64,000 nt of DNA from Taklimakanibacter albus (GCF_016595235.1 NZ_JAENHL010000008.1:228282-292281); one strand, 5' to 3'. Positions 33,085-42,222 are shown, counted from the stretch's first letter. The notes: generated by a model not told the origin, from the letters alone. Made by a program: numbers and translations.

Positions 33085-33834
33085 ATGACCAAGTCCCTGA
33101 TCGCCGCCGCCAGCCTTGCTCTTGCCGCCACCACTTTGAGCCCGGTTCAGGCCGCCCCCGCCGCCAAGAATGTCATCCTCGTGCATGGCGGCTTCGTCGA
33201 CGGCTCCGGCTGGCAGGGCGTCTACAACATTCTGAAGAAGGACGGCTACAACGTCACCATCGTCCAGAACCCCACGACCTCACTCGCCGACGATGTGGCC
33301 GTGACCAAGCGCGCCATCGACCAGCAGGACGGCCCGGTCATCCTCGTCGGCCATTCCTATGGCGGCGTGGTCGTCAGCGAGGCCGGGACGAATGAGAAGG
33401 TGAAGGCGGTCGTCTATATCGCCGCCTTTGCGCCCGACAAGGGCGAGTCGGTCTCGAGCCTGATCGCCAATCCGCCCGCCGGCGCCCCGGTGCCGCCGAT
33501 CCTGCCGCCTGTCGACGGCTTCCTGATGCTCGACAAGGCGAAGTTCGCCGCCACCTTTGCCGCCGATGTCGATGCCGGCACCGCCGCTTTCATGGCCGAC
33601 TCGCAGGTTCCGTGGGGCGTTGCCGCGCTGACCGGCGCCGTCACCGTTCCCGCCTGGAAGAGCAAGCCCAGCTACTATCTCGTCGCCAGCGACGACCACA
33701 TGATCCCGCCGCCGGCCCAGCGCATGATGGCCGAGCGCGCCGGCGCCACCGTCGTCGAAACCGCCGGTAGCCACGCCATCTATGTCTCGAAGCCGGAAGC
33801 CGTGGCCCAGATCATCGAAAAAGCCGCGCAGTAA
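33085..33834 (+). CDS. Exported alpha/beta hydrolase
   Basis: A 249-residue hydrolase with a Sec signal peptide (residues 1-23, VQAA) that should place it in the periplasm. The nucleophile is Ser91 in VGHSYGG, the acid Asp is in LVASDDHMIPP and the base His in TAGSHAIYVSKPE near 232; HGGFVDGSGW near residues 34-43 forms the oxyanion region. It resembles the salicylate-esterase/EST-like hydrolases of this class. GAAAGGAAAC precedes the ATG. It is divergent from an OhrR-like regulator with operator palindromes over its promoter, so its expression probably responds to peroxide or a reactive organic compound. Confidence 0.9.
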   Translation: MTKSLIAAASLALAATTLSPVQAAPAAKNVILVHGGFVDGSGWQGVYNILKKDGYNVTIVQNPTTSLADDVAVTKRAIDQQDGPVILVGHSYGGVVVSEAGTNEKVKAVVYIAAFAPDKGESVSSLIANPPAGAPVPPILPPVDGFLMLDKAKFAATFAADVDAGTAAFMADSQVPWGVAALTGAVTVPAWKSKPSYYLVASDDHMIPPPAQRMMAERAGATVVETAGSHAIYVSKPEAVAQIIEKAAQ

Positions 33835-33851
33835 AAATCAAACCGCACAAG

Positions 33852-33879
33852 AGCCCCGGAGCATCCGTGCTCCGGGGCT
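33852..33879. terminator. Hairpin terminator after the hydrolase and gor genes
   Basis: A 12-bp stem (AGCCCCGGAGCA / TGCTCCGGGGCT) with a TCCG loop, followed by TTTG. It sits between the convergent hydrolase and gor genes and may serve both. Confidence 0.85.
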
Positions 33880-33890
33880 TTGACGTGTCC

Positions 33891-35252
33891 CTACCCGGTC
33901 CATTTCTGGCGCATGGTCACCAGCTCTTCAGCGGCGGTCGGATGGAGCGCCATGGTGGCGTCGAAATCGGCCTTGGTGGCCCCCTTCCTCACGGCGATGG
34001 CGAGAAGCTGCGCCATCTCGCCGGCATCGGGGCCGATAATGTGACAGCCCAGCACCTTGTCGCTGGCGGCGTCGACGACGAGCTTCATCAGCATGCGCTC
34101 GTCGCGCCCCGTCATGGTGTGGCGCATCGGGCGGAATGTCGTCTTGTAGATGTCGATCTCGGGATGGAGTTCGCGCGCCTGCGTCTCAGTCAAGCCGACA
34201 GTACCGATCTCGGGCTGCGAGAAGACGGCGGTCGGCACATTGCTGTGATCGACGGCGATGTTGCGGCCGCCGAACACGGTGTCGGCGAAGGCATGACCCT
34301 CGCGGATAGCGACCGGCGTCAGATTGAGCCGGTTGGTGACATCGCCAACCGCATAGATATTGTCGACCGTGCTGCGCGAATATTCGTCGACCTTCACGGC
34401 GTAATGCGGCGTCAGCTCGACACCGGCCTTCTCGAGATCGAGCCCTAAGACATTGGGAATACGTCCCGTCGCGTACATGATCTGGCCGGCGCCGAAGACG
34501 GCGCCGTCACTACAGGTGATACGCACGCCGTCGCCCGATTTCTCGATCTTCTCGACGTCACAGCGCAGGCGGAACTCGATGCCCTTCTTCTTCATCTCGG
34601 CGGCGAGATGATCGCGCAGATCCTCGTCGAAGCCACGCAGGATCTTCTCACCGCGATAGATGAGCACCGTCTCGACGCCGAGATTATTGAAGATGCCGGC
34701 GAATTCGACCGCGATATAGCCGCCGCCGACGATACAGATGCGGCGCGGCAGCTGCTCGAGATGGAAGGCCTCGTTCGAGGTGATGGCGAGCTCGCGGCCC
34801 GGCAGATGCGACGGCACGAAAGGCGTGGCGCCGGTGGCGATGAGGATATATTTGGCGGTGACCTTGCGGCCGTCGGAGAGCGCCACCGTGTGGCGGTCTT
34901 CAAGGACGGCGCGCCCCATGATCAGCTCGGCGCCGGCGTTTTCGAGATTGCGAATATAGGCCTTGTTGAGCCGGTCGATCTCCTTGTCCTTGTTGGCGAC
35001 AAGCGTCTGCCAGTCGAAGGAGACTTTCTCGGTGGTCCAGCCGAAGCCGGTCGCATCTTCGAAGGCTTCCGCGTACTGGCTCGCATAGACGAAGAGCTTC
35101 TTCGGCACGCAGCCGCGGATCACGCAGGTGCCGCCGACGCGATATTCCTCGGCGACAGCGACTTTGGCGCCGTGCTGGGCGGCGATGCGCGCGGCGCGGA
35201 CACCGCCCGAGCCGGCGCCGATGACGAAGAGATCGTAATCGTATTGGGTCAT
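33891..35252 (-). CDS. gor: Glutathione-disulfide reductase
   Basis: A 453-residue FAD/NAD(P) disulfide reductase. FAD site [21 protein letters not shown] at residues 12-32 (given in part), redox-active [13 protein letters not shown] with Cys43 and Cys48, NADPH-binding [14 protein letters not shown] and the basic [11 protein letters not shown] segment, and the C-terminal HPTAAEE with the catalytic His near 435. It regenerates reduced glutathione from GSSG. Its start overlaps the rpiA stop by four bases. The gor-rpiA pairing is common in Hyphomicrobiales. Confidence 0.96.
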   Translation of the reverse strand: MTQYDYDLFVIGAGSGGVRAARIAAQHGAKVAVAEEYRVGGTCVIRGCVPKKLFVYASQYAEAFEDATGFGWTTEKVSFDWQTLVANKDKEIDRLNKAYIRNLENAGAELIMGRAVLEDRHTVALSDGRKVTAKYILIATGATPFVPSHLPGRELAITSNEAFHLEQLPRRICIVGGGYIAVEFAGIFNNLGVETVLIYRGEKILRGFDEDLRDHLAAEMKKKGIEFRLRCDVEKIEKSGDGVRITCSDGAVFGAGQIMYATGRIPNVLGLDLEKAGVELTPHYAVKVDEYSRSTVDNIYAVGDVTNRLNLTPVAIREGHAFADTVFGGRNIAVDHSNVPTAVFSQPEIGTVGLTETQARELHPEIDIYKTTFRPMRHTMTGRDERMLMKLVVDAASDKVLGCHIIGPDAGEMAQLLAIAVRKGATKADFDATMALHPTAAEELVTMRQKWTG

Positions 35253-35941
35253 TTCTTCAGGGTCTCGACGCCGTTTTCGGTGGCGATGATGGCGATGCTC
35301 GCCATGCCGATAAAGAGGCCATGTTCGACGACGCCCGGAATGGAGGACAGCGCCGCGGCGAGCTTCTCCGGATTATGGATGTGGCCCAAAGCGCAATCGA
35401 GGATGACATTGCCATTGTCGGTGACGAAAGGCTTGCCATCGCGCATGCGCACAATGAGCGGGCCCTTATTGCCCGACCAGGCGAGCGCCTGGTCGATCTT
35501 GATGCCGGTCGCCTTGAGGCCGAAAGGCACGACCTCGACCGGCAAGGGATACTTGCCCAGTGTAGCCACCTTCTTGCTGTCATCGGCGATGACGATCATC
35601 TGGCGCGACGACGATGCGACGATCTTTTCGCGCAACAAGGCCCCGCCACCGCCTTTGATGAGACGCAACTCGCTGTCGAGTTCGTCGGCGCCATCGACGG
35701 TGACGTCGAGCACCGGCGTCTCGTCGAGCGTCGTAAGCCTGATGCCGAGGCTTTCGGCCTGCTTGCGTGTCGCTTCCGAGGTCGGCACGCAGACGAGATC
35801 CCAGCCTTGCTTGACCTTCTCGCCCACCGCATCGACGAAATGCTTGGCGGTCGAGCCGGTGCCCAGGCCGAGCTTCATGCCCGAAGAGATATAAGCAACG
35901 GCGGCCAGCGCCGCGGCCTTCTTGCGATCATCAGATGTCAT
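35249..35941 (-). CDS. rpiA: Ribose-5-phosphate isomerase A
   Basis: A 230-residue RpiA that interconverts ribose-5-phosphate and ribulose-5-phosphate in the pentose phosphate pathway. Motifs: [14 protein letters not shown] near residues 26-39, [25 protein letters not shown] near 85-109 with the catalytic residues, and [16 protein letters not shown] near 124-139. It is the first gene of an rpiA-gor unit (four-base overlap). A stable 12-bp palindrome lies upstream at 35975-36001. Confidence 0.96.
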   Translation of the reverse strand: MTSDDRKKAAALAAVAYISSGMKLGLGTGSTAKHFVDAVGEKVKQGWDLVCVPTSEATRKQAESLGIRLTTLDETPVLDVTVDGADELDSELRLIKGGGGALLREKIVASSSRQMIVIADDSKKVATLGKYPLPVEVVPFGLKATGIKIDQALAWSGNKGPLIVRMRDGKPFVTDNGNVILDCALGHIHNPEKLAAALSSIPGVVEHGLFIGMASIAIIATENGVETLKK

Positions 35942-35974
35942 GAAGCCTCGGCGTTTTTGGGGGGGCGTTTGTTT

Positions 35975-36001
35975 GCCCTCTCCTCCGATGGAGGAGAGGG
36001 C
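35975..36001. repeat. GC-rich palindrome between gabD and rpiA
   Basis: A 12-bp stem (GCCCTCTCCTCC / GGAGGAGAGGGC) with a GAT loop. It ends 9 bases before the gabD 3' end (36011). There is no T-run on the minus side, so a bona fide intrinsic terminator is doubtful; it may be a short intergenic repeat. Confidence 0.6.
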
Positions 36002-36010
36002 CTGTTCCGT

Positions 36011-37486
36011 TTACGAGCCGAGACCACCCATCAGCATGTACTTGATCTCGGTGAATTCCTCGACGCCGTGGCGCGAGCCTTCGCGGCCGATGCCCGATTC
36101 CTTGACACCGCCGAAAGGCGCCACCTCGGTCGAGATGATGCCTTCATTGATGCCGACCATGCCATATTCGAGGCCTTCGGCGACACGCCAGATGCGGCCG
36201 ATATCGCGCGAATAGAAATAGCAGGCGAGGCCGAATTCGGTGTCGTTGGCCATGCGGATCGCCTCTTCCTCGGTCGAGAAGCGGAACAGCGGCGCCACCG
36301 GGCCGAAGGTTTCTTCACGCGCCACCGCCATCTTGGTGGTGACGTCGCGCAGGATCGTCGGCTCGAAGAAATTGCCGCCGAGCTCCTTGCCGCCGACCAC
36401 GATCTTGGCGCCCTTGCTGACCGCGTCATCGATATGCTCGCGCACCTTCTTCACCGCCGCCTCGTTGATCAGCGGACCGGTGGTGATGCCCTGCTCGACG
36501 CCATTGCCGACCTTGAGCTTGTTCACGGCTTCGGCGAATTTCGCGGCGAAGGCGTCATAGACCTTGTCCTGCACCAGGATGCGGTTGGCGCAGACGCAGG
36601 TCTGGCCGGCATTGCGATATTTGGACGCCATGGCGCCCTGCACCGCGGCATCGAGATCGGCATCGTCGAAGACGATGAAGGGCGCGTTGCCGCCGAGCTC
36701 GAGGCCGACCTTCTTCACCGTCGTGGCGCACTGCTGCATCAGCAGCTTGCCGATTTCGGTCGAGCCGGTGAAGGTCAGGATGCGGACCAGCGGGTTGGAG
36801 GTGAGCTCGGCGCCGATCGGGCGGGCCTTGCCGGTGAGAATATTGAAGACGCCGGCCGGAATGCCGGCGCGCTCGGCGAGCTCACACAGCGCCAGAGCCG
36901 AGAGCGGCGTTTCGCTCGCCGGCTTGCAGACGAAGGTGCAGCCGGCCGCCAGAGCCGGGCCCGCTTTGCGGGTGATCATCGCATTGGGGAAGTTCCACGG
37001 CGTGATGGCGGCAACGACGCCGATCGGCTGGCGGATGGTGACGATGCGGGCATGTGGCCAGGGCGAGGGAATGGTCTCGCCATAGATGCGCTTGGCTTCC
37101 TCGGCGAAGAACTCGACGAAGGAGGCGCCATAAGCGATCTCGCCGCGCGATTCGGCGAGCGGCTTGCCCTGCTCGGCCGTCATGATCTGGGCGAGATCTT
37201 CCTGATTCTCCATCATCAGGTTGAACCACTTGCGCAGAATCGCCGCGCGCTCCTTGGCGGGCTTGGCGCCCCAGGCCTTCTGGGCCTTGCCGGCGGCCTC
37301 GATGGCGGCCTTGGCTTCGGCCTGGCCGAGATTCGGCACCGCCGCGATGACGTCTTCATTGACCGGGTTGGTGACGTCGATCGTTTCCGTGCCCGACACC
37401 CACTTGCCGTCGATGTAGCATTTTTCCTTGAGCAGCGATTTGTCCTTCAGGATGTCCCTGAGCGCCTGGGTCTTGCGGATATCCAT
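36011..37486 (-). CDS. gabD: NADP-dependent succinate-semialdehyde dehydrogenase
   Basis: A 491-residue aldehyde dehydrogenase. Features: NFPNAMITRKAGPALAAGC near residues 155-175, the FTGSTEIGKLL cofactor loop near 235, the general base Glu in GLELGGNAPFIVFDDADLD and the nucleophile Cys in NAGQTCVCANR near 295. It matches GabD-type succinate-semialdehyde dehydrogenases, which finish GABA degradation to succinate; glutarate-semialdehyde is an alternative substrate. No GABA aminotransferase is adjacent. The gene stands alone on the minus strand and is divergent from gph. Confidence 0.92.
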   Translation of the reverse strand: MDIRKTQALRDILKDKSLLKEKCYIDGKWVSGTETIDVTNPVNEDVIAAVPNLGQAEAKAAIEAAGKAQKAWGAKPAKERAAILRKWFNLMMENQEDLAQIMTAEQGKPLAESRGEIAYGASFVEFFAEEAKRIYGETIPSPWPHARIVTIRQPIGVVAAITPWNFPNAMITRKAGPALAAGCTFVCKPASETPLSALALCELAERAGIPAGVFNILTGKARPIGAELTSNPLVRILTFTGSTEIGKLLMQQCATTVKKVGLELGGNAPFIVFDDADLDAAVQGAMASKYRNAGQTCVCANRILVQDKVYDAFAAKFAEAVNKLKVGNGVEQGITTGPLINEAAVKKVREHIDDAVSKGAKIVVGGKELGGNFFEPTILRDVTTKMAVAREETFGPVAPLFRFSTEEEAIRMANDTEFGLACYFYSRDIGRIWRVAEGLEYGMVGINEGIISTEVAPFGGVKESGIGREGSRHGVEEFTEIKYMLMGGLGS

Positions 37487-37694
37487 GATCCCGTCTCCTT
37501 GTCCGTTGGAACCGTCGATCCCTTGGGGATGAGGGCTCTATAGGTGAATATAGGGGGCGCGAGCCTAAGGCCTTGGCGCCTTCGCGGCGGCGTCTTAGCA
37601 CAGAGGCACATCAAACCGCAAAACCTACCCCTCATGGCAGCCGCGCGGCCGCTGCCGCTTGCCAATCTGAGTTCCATTGCCGATAAGGCCCGCC

Positions 37695-38366
37695 ATGACC
37701 CGCAAAGCCGTAATTTTCGATCTCGACGGGACCCTCGTCGACACCGCTCCCGATCTGTGGCGCGCCACCAATCATGTCATGTCCGAATGCGGGCGCCGCG
37801 TGGTGACGCTGGATGAAGTCAGGGCCTTTGTCGGCCACGGGGCGCGGAAACTCATCCAGCGCGGCCTCAAGGCGACCGGCGAGGAATATGACGCCCCCGC
37901 GATCGAGCCTCTCTATGAGAAATTCGTTGCCTATTACCGCGATAATATTGCCGTCGGCAGTGTGCCCTTCCCGGGCTGCCTGGCGCTGCTCGACCGCCTG
38001 AAGGCTGAGGGAATCAGCCTCGGCGTGTGCACCAACAAGCAGGAAGGCCTGTCGGTGAAGCTCATCGAGACGCTGGGCATGACCGCCTATTTCGACGCCA
38101 TCATCGGGGCTGACACGATCGGCATCGCCAAGCCGGACCCGGCCCCCTATCGCGAGGCCTTGCGGCGGATGGACCGCCAGGGGGCGCCCTCGCTCCTCAT
38201 CGGCGACAGCGAGACGGATGTGCTGACGGCGCGCGCCGCCGGCGTCCCGATCGTTGGCGTCACCTTCGGCTACACGCCCCGCCCGATCGCGGAATTCAGT
38301 CCCAACAGCCTGATCGACCACTTCGACGAGGCTTATGAGCCCATCATGGCACTGCTGGAGGGCTGA
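37695..38366 (+). CDS. gph: Phosphoglycolate phosphatase (HAD family)
   Basis: A 223-residue HAD phosphatase. Motif I is FDLDGTLVDT (Asp9 nucleophile, Asp11), motif II is CTNKQEG, motif III is the Lys in AKPDPAPY, and motif IV is GDSETD. The helical cap matches Gph, which removes 2-phosphoglycolate. The start at 37695 gives a normal length; 37677 is an alternative. tRNA-Val follows 71 bases downstream. Confidence 0.93.
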   Translation: MTRKAVIFDLDGTLVDTAPDLWRATNHVMSECGRRVVTLDEVRAFVGHGARKLIQRGLKATGEEYDAPAIEPLYEKFVAYYRDNIAVGSVPFPGCLALLDRLKAEGISLGVCTNKQEGLSVKLIETLGMTAYFDAIIGADTIGIAKPDPAPYREALRRMDRQGAPSLLIGDSETDVLTARAAGVPIVGVTFGYTPRPIAEFSPNSLIDHFDEAYEPIMALLEG

Positions 38367-38437
38367 ATCGGATAGACCGGACCGTTCAATTCTTGACTTT
38401 CCCGAAGCGGCGACCCTATATCGCGGCACCTTGGTAC

Positions 38438-38513
38438 GGGCGATTAGCTCAGTTGGTAGAGCACTGTGTTCACATCGCAGGGGTCACTGGTTCGAGTCCA
38501 GTATCGCCCACCA
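38438..38513 (+). tRNA. tRNA-Val, anticodon CAC
   Basis: A 76-base cloverleaf. The acceptor stem GGGCGAT pairs with ATCGCCC, followed by A and an encoded CCA. The D stem is GCTC/GAGC, the anticodon stem CTGTG/CGCAG with loop TTCACAT (CAC at 38471-38473), and the T arm has ACTGG TTCGAGT CCAGT. It reads GUG valine codons. tRNAs are frequent integration sites, but no integrase or repeat of its 3' end was seen nearby. Confidence 0.97.
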
Positions 38514-38697
38514 TCCTGCACTCATCATAGTAAGAGACAGCAGGCTTCCCCCGAATCCTCAACTATTGAGAATTATTGAGCCGTATCGCGCGTGAGCGAG
38601 AAGGTTGCCGCCTCGCGTCCGAAGCCCTAACCTGAGGCGTCGCTGCGTCATTTTTCTACAGGTCGCTTTTCTGCCGCTCGCCGCCAAAACCATCCAG

Positions 38698-39645
38698 ATG
38701 CCCCGCAATCTTGTCCTGGTGCACAAACCGGGCTGGCAGGCGCCGGAAGACTTCATGGCGATTCGCGACCGGATATCCGCGACGGCACCGAATATCACGG
38801 TCATGATCGCCAATACGGCACAGCGCGACCCGCGGCTCGAGGAATTCGCCAGCCGGCGGCCGACCCTAATCGTTTCGCCGACCGCCTTGGGAGCCTTCGC
38901 CCCGCGCCGCGGCCGCCTCTACCAGGGACGCGCCATCAGCAAGGATGAGCAGCTGGCGCGGTTGGCGGCGCTCGGCATACCCGTTCCGCGCACCGCTATA
39001 CTCAGTCCCGGCCTGGCCCTGGACCCGGCGGTCTGGGGATCTCATGTAATTATAAAGCCGACGAGCTCACGCTCGTCCGGCGGTGTCGGCTTCACGATCG
39101 TCCCGGCCGGCAAGGTCGGACTCAGGGGACCGGAAGACTACCCGGAGGGACATCCGGGCCGGCTCGCGCCGCTGATGGTCCAGCAATTCATCGTAACCGG
39201 CCCCAGCGCCCGTCATTACCGGGTCAACACGCTGTTCGGTCGGGCGCTGTATTGCCTTCTGAACCTCTCGACCGATTCCCTGCCGGATCTGGCCGCGGTC
39301 GGCGACTCACTGACCTCGGGGGCGCTCGCCACCAATTCCCATGACCCAGCCAAGCGCGGCTTTGAACTCGTCGCCGACGAAGATGTCCTGGCACTCGCCA
39401 AGCGGTGCCATGAAGCCTTTCCGGATGTGCCCCTCAAGGGCATCGACATCATTCGCGACCACCGGACGGGCCAGCTCTATGTTCTGGAGCTCAATTGCAC
39501 CAGCAATACCTGGCATATCTCGTCGAACTACTTTGCCCCTTTCCGGAGCGGCCCAATAACGAAGGAAAAGATGATTGCGCAATTTGGCGCCTGGGACGTC
39601 GCCGCTACGACGCTGATCGAGCGTACGCGACTCGAGGCGGAATGA
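38698..39645 (+). CDS. Orphan ATP-grasp-like protein of unknown substrate
   Basis: A 315-residue protein. The region HVIIKPTSSRSSGGVGF near residues 117-133 looks like the ATP-grasp nucleotide loop, and VPLKGIDIIRDHRTGQLYVLELNCTSNTW near 258-285 (given in part) looks like the metal-binding end of the fold (Glu and Asn in LELN). The N-terminal 90 residues include a Rossmann-like start VLVHKPGW. It would ligate a carboxylate with an amine, but the partner is unknown. The ATG at 38698 was chosen; 38605 is an in-frame alternative. It sits alone just downstream of tRNA-Val, before a 490-base gap. No peptide-precursor gene is adjacent. Confidence 0.65.
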   Translation: MPRNLVLVHKPGWQAPEDFMAIRDRISATAPNITVMIANTAQRDPRLEEFASRRPTLIVSPTALGAFAPRRGRLYQGRAISKDEQLARLAALGIPVPRTAILSPGLALDPAVWGSHVIIKPTSSRSSGGVGFTIVPAGKVGLRGPEDYPEGHPGRLAPLMVQQFIVTGPSARHYRVNTLFGRALYCLLNLSTDSLPDLAAVGDSLTSGALATNSHDPAKRGFELVADEDVLALAKRCHEAFPDVPLKGIDIIRDHRTGQLYVLELNCTSNTWHISSNYFAPFRSGPITKEKMIAQFGAWDVAATTLIERTRLEAE

Positions 39646-40136
39646 AGCTCTCCGCCCCGACGAGCTGGCGACTGTTTGTTCCACCTAACTTTATCAAGTG
39701 AAAACAATGAGATGAACACAATTTTGGTGATGGGCGGCGAGTGCCGCCGGCTTTAATATATGGATCTGACGGTCGCGTGGACGAGATATGGATCTGATCG
39801 CCAAGTGGGCTTGCCAGGCTTCTGCCGAGAGCCCTATCCGCCGGGCAAGTCAGGGTTAGCGATTCCTTATACCGCCCATTCAACACGTTTAAATTGCATA
39901 TTCACATCCTAAAGTAGCGTATCGTGCTTTTTCCTTGAGAATTGGCCCTCAGTTAATGTGGCAAACCGGCAACACTCGCCAGGATTCTGACACGGTGCTG
40001 CCCAGGTTACTTGACGCTGGAACCCGCTGGGAAGAAGGTACGCCCATGCACGATTCATTCGTGCAGCCTTCCAGCACCGGTTTTGTAGGGGATCGGGGGG
40101 CCGCTTTAAACACTCCAAGAAGTGGGAGAGACATAA
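39646..40136. other. 490-base non-coding gap, porin leader and upstream region
   Basis: No convincing gene is seen. The DNA is less GC-rich than its surroundings. A 12-base direct repeat ATATGGATCTGA occurs at about 39757 and 39786. The last 120 bases (40016-40136) form the structured leader of the porin, given separately. No clear -35/-10 pair could be assigned. Confidence 0.6.
40016..40075 (+). promoter_or_regulatory. Structured 5' leader of the porin mRNA
   Basis: Nested inverted repeats: outer arms GCTGGAA (40016-40022) and TTCCAGC (40069-40075), inner hairpin TGCACGA / TCGTGCA (40047-40053, 40059-40065) with loop TTCAT. An alternative pairing GAAGG (40034-40038) / CCTTC (40067-40071) competes with the outer stem. 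The porin ATG follows 62 bases later after AGTGGGAGAGAC. A role in mRNA stability or small-RNA control is plausible. Confidence 0.5.
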
Positions 40137-41489
40137 ATGAAAATGATGAAGTGGGCGCTTCTGGGCGGTGCGGCGGTTGCCGTTACAGCCACCGCTGCTC
40201 GCGCTGACGATCTGTCGGCCTTGAAGGCGCAGATCGAGCAGCTGCAGTCGCGCGTATCGCAGCTTGAGGCTCAGCCGCAGGCTTCGATGCCGTCGGGCTA
40301 CAGCCTCCTTTCGATCCGTGACGGTCAGGGCACCTATGAAGGTGTGCTCCCTGAGCGTACTGCCGATCGCGTTCGTGAAGAATCGGGCTTCACGCTCTCG
40401 GTCGTTCCGACGGCTGACGCGGCTCCGGCTGCTGAAGTGTCGGTGTCCGGCGAAATCCGTACCGCTCTGGTCTATACGGATGTCAACACTGACGACTTCG
40501 ACGACAATCTCGACGTCAAGGTCCGTGGCCGTATCTTCATCAAGGGCAAAGCCGACACGGCTGTCGGTGAAGTCGGTGGTTATTTCCGTCTCCAGGCTGA
40601 TGGCGGCGGCAACTTCTCGGATTATTCCGAAGCCACCAAGATGAACAAAGCTTATGGCTGGTGGAAGTTCGCTCCGGAATGGGAGCTGATGGCCGGCTAC
40701 AACGACAACACCGCTGCTCTGCAGGTCGGTTGGGACTGGCTCGCGGCTTCTGGCCCGGTGTCGTCCTTCGGCCCGTCGAACATCAACAACGAGCAGATGC
40801 GCCTGACCTATTCGTCCGGCCCGCTGTCCTTCGCGATCGCGGTTGAGGATCCGGACTCCTTCGGTGGTTCGCTCGGCCTCGACGTCAATGGCAACGGCAA
40901 GTTCGACAAGGGTGATGTCGCTGCGATTTCCGGCAGCGCCGACACCGCCGATATCCCGGCTGTCGAAGCCTACCTGATGTATTCGTCTGATGCCTTCACC
41001 GCTCAGATCGTCGGCCTCTACCAGACCGATGACTTCGGCGATGATGACGACTGGGCGATCGGTGGCGGCGCCACCGTTGGTCTCGGCGAAATGTTCCAGC
41101 TGACGGCCGGCGCGGTCGTTGGTCAGGGCACCAGCCAGTACGCCAACAACATCGGCCCGGCTACGGCTGATGAAGATTTCTGGGGCGCGTCGGTCGGCTT
41201 GCTGGCCAACCTCTCGGAAGACACCCGGTTGGAACTGGGCGTCGGCTACGAAGACTATGACAATGCGGGTAACGCCCTCGGCTTCGGCGGCGGCGTGTAC
41301 TGGGATCCGGTCAGCCAGGTCACCCTGGGCATCGGCGCCACGTACATCGATCGCAACGATATCTCGAAGCTCGCGGTTGTTGACACCGATCCGGATCCGG
41401 TCGGCATTGACAACGAAATTCAGTTCGTCGATCAGGATGACGCGGACAGCCTCGAAATCTTCTTCGGCACCTGGCTGCGTTTCCCCTAA
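40137..41489 (+). CDS. Outer-membrane porin with N-terminal coiled coil
   Basis: A 450-residue secreted protein: signal peptide at residues 1-23 (ending ARA), then a coiled coil (LSALKAQIEQLQSRVSQLEAQ, given in part across residues 26-46), a linker, and alternating strands from about residue 100 to the aromatic C-terminus WLRFP, as in porins of Hyphomicrobiales. The strand EIRTALVYTDV begins the barrel. A loop near residue 258 reads DVNGNGKFDKGD, close to a calcium-binding EF-hand or dockerin loop. Codon use is biased toward GGT, GCT, CGT and GTT, unlike neighbours, which indicates high expression. The ribosome-binding site is GGGAGAG. A strong terminator follows. Confidence 0.88.
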   Translation: MKMMKWALLGGAAVAVTATAARADDLSALKAQIEQLQSRVSQLEAQPQASMPSGYSLLSIRDGQGTYEGVLPERTADRVREESGFTLSVVPTADAAPAAEVSVSGEIRTALVYTDVNTDDFDDNLDVKVRGRIFIKGKADTAVGEVGGYFRLQADGGGNFSDYSEATKMNKAYGWWKFAPEWELMAGYNDNTAALQVGWDWLAASGPVSSFGPSNINNEQMRLTYSSGPLSFAIAVEDPDSFGGSLGLDVNGNGKFDKGDVAAISGSADTADIPAVEAYLMYSSDAFTAQIVGLYQTDDFGDDDDWAIGGGATVGLGEMFQLTAGAVVGQGTSQYANNIGPATADEDFWGASVGLLANLSEDTRLELGVGYEDYDNAGNALGFGGGVYWDPVSQVTLGIGATYIDRNDISKLAVVDTDPDPVGIDNEIQFVDQDDADSLEIFFGTWLRFP

Positions 41490-41554
41490 CGAATTGAGGG
41501 TTGATCTGGCGTCCGTCGCTCCCGCTTCAGACGCCAGTCGATCCCCTGCAAAAG

Positions 41555-41589
41555 GGCTCCCATTGCATATCGCGATGGGGGCCTTTTTT
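41555..41589 (+). terminator. Rho-independent terminator after the porin
   Basis: A 12-bp stem with two G-U pairs (GGCTCCCATTGC / GCGATGGGGGCC), loop ATATC, followed by TTTTTT, about 65 bases after the porin stop. Confidence 0.92.
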
Positions 41590-41787
41590 CATTGATGCCT
41601 ATGCGTGATTCAGCTGTCCGCCTGTGTCGAGGCGCGAAGCCGGCGCTGGGTTCTCAGCGCCTTAAGTCGAATCCAGCGGAAGCGCTCCCTGCTCAGAATC
41701 GCTGAAATGCAGCGTCGAGCGTCCTCGCGCTTTGTCTATCGTCAAGCATGGAAAAACTGACAGGGCGGTGCCCGAATATGGCAAGCC

Positions 41788-42222
41788 CTACATCGGCTCG
41801 AAGACCGTGCCGCCCGCCTTGTAGCCGCCTTGCGCCGTCTGGGAGAAGGGCGAGCATTCGGTGCGCGTACCGCGCGGCAGGAAGCTCGTCGGATTGAAGG
41901 CTTCACAGAGCGAGCCATCGCTCGCCTGCCAGATGCCGGTGCCCTCGCCTTTGCCACTTTCCTGATAGCTGAAGGTGCCGTCGCTATTGAAGGTCGTGGT
42001 GCCGGTGCGACTGCCGGTGCGCGTATAGCGGAAGCTGTTGCCCGACAGCACACGCATGATCTCGCCCGCCTTCATCGGCCCGGTGGGCACGGTGGGCGGT
42101 GGCGCCGTGACATCCGGGCCGGTCGAATCGTCGATGCGCGTCGAGCTCGAGCTGCAGGCGCCAAGCAAAAGGGCGGCCAGGGCAATGCCGACCCAGGCCG
42201 ACGGACGGGACAAGCGCATCAT
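41788..42222 (-). CDS. Small lipoprotein of unknown function
   Basis: A 144-residue lipoprotein: hydrophobic signal and lipobox LLLGAC with Cys23, then a Ser/Thr/Pro-rich linker (to about residue 48) and a beta-rich domain (GEIMRVLSGNSFRYTRTGSRT, FNSDGTFSYQESGKGEGTG, GIWQASDGSLCEAF, in part). It resembles small rhizobial lipoproteins of unknown role that follow L,D-transpeptidase genes. Its start overlaps the L,D-transpeptidase stop by four bases, so the two are co-expressed, and a role in the cell wall or outer-membrane tethering is plausible but unproven. Confidence 0.75.
   Translation of the reverse strand: MMRLSRPSAWVGIALAALLLGACSSSSTRIDDSTGPDVTAPPPTVPTGPMKAGEIMRVLSGNSFRYTRTGSRTGTTTFNSDGTFSYQESGKGEGTGIWQASDGSLCEAFNPTSFLPRGTRTECSPFSQTAQGGYKAGGTVFEPM

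Noticed and set aside
35975..36001. Intrinsic terminator for gabD
   Set aside because: It is a good hairpin, but there is no T-run on the gabD side, so it is listed as a repeat rather than a terminator.
38438..40136. tRNA-Val as the attachment site of an integrated island
   Set aside because: No integrase, no copy of the tRNA 3' end and no flanking repeat were found in the window. The AT-richer gap after the ATP-grasp gene is suggestive only.
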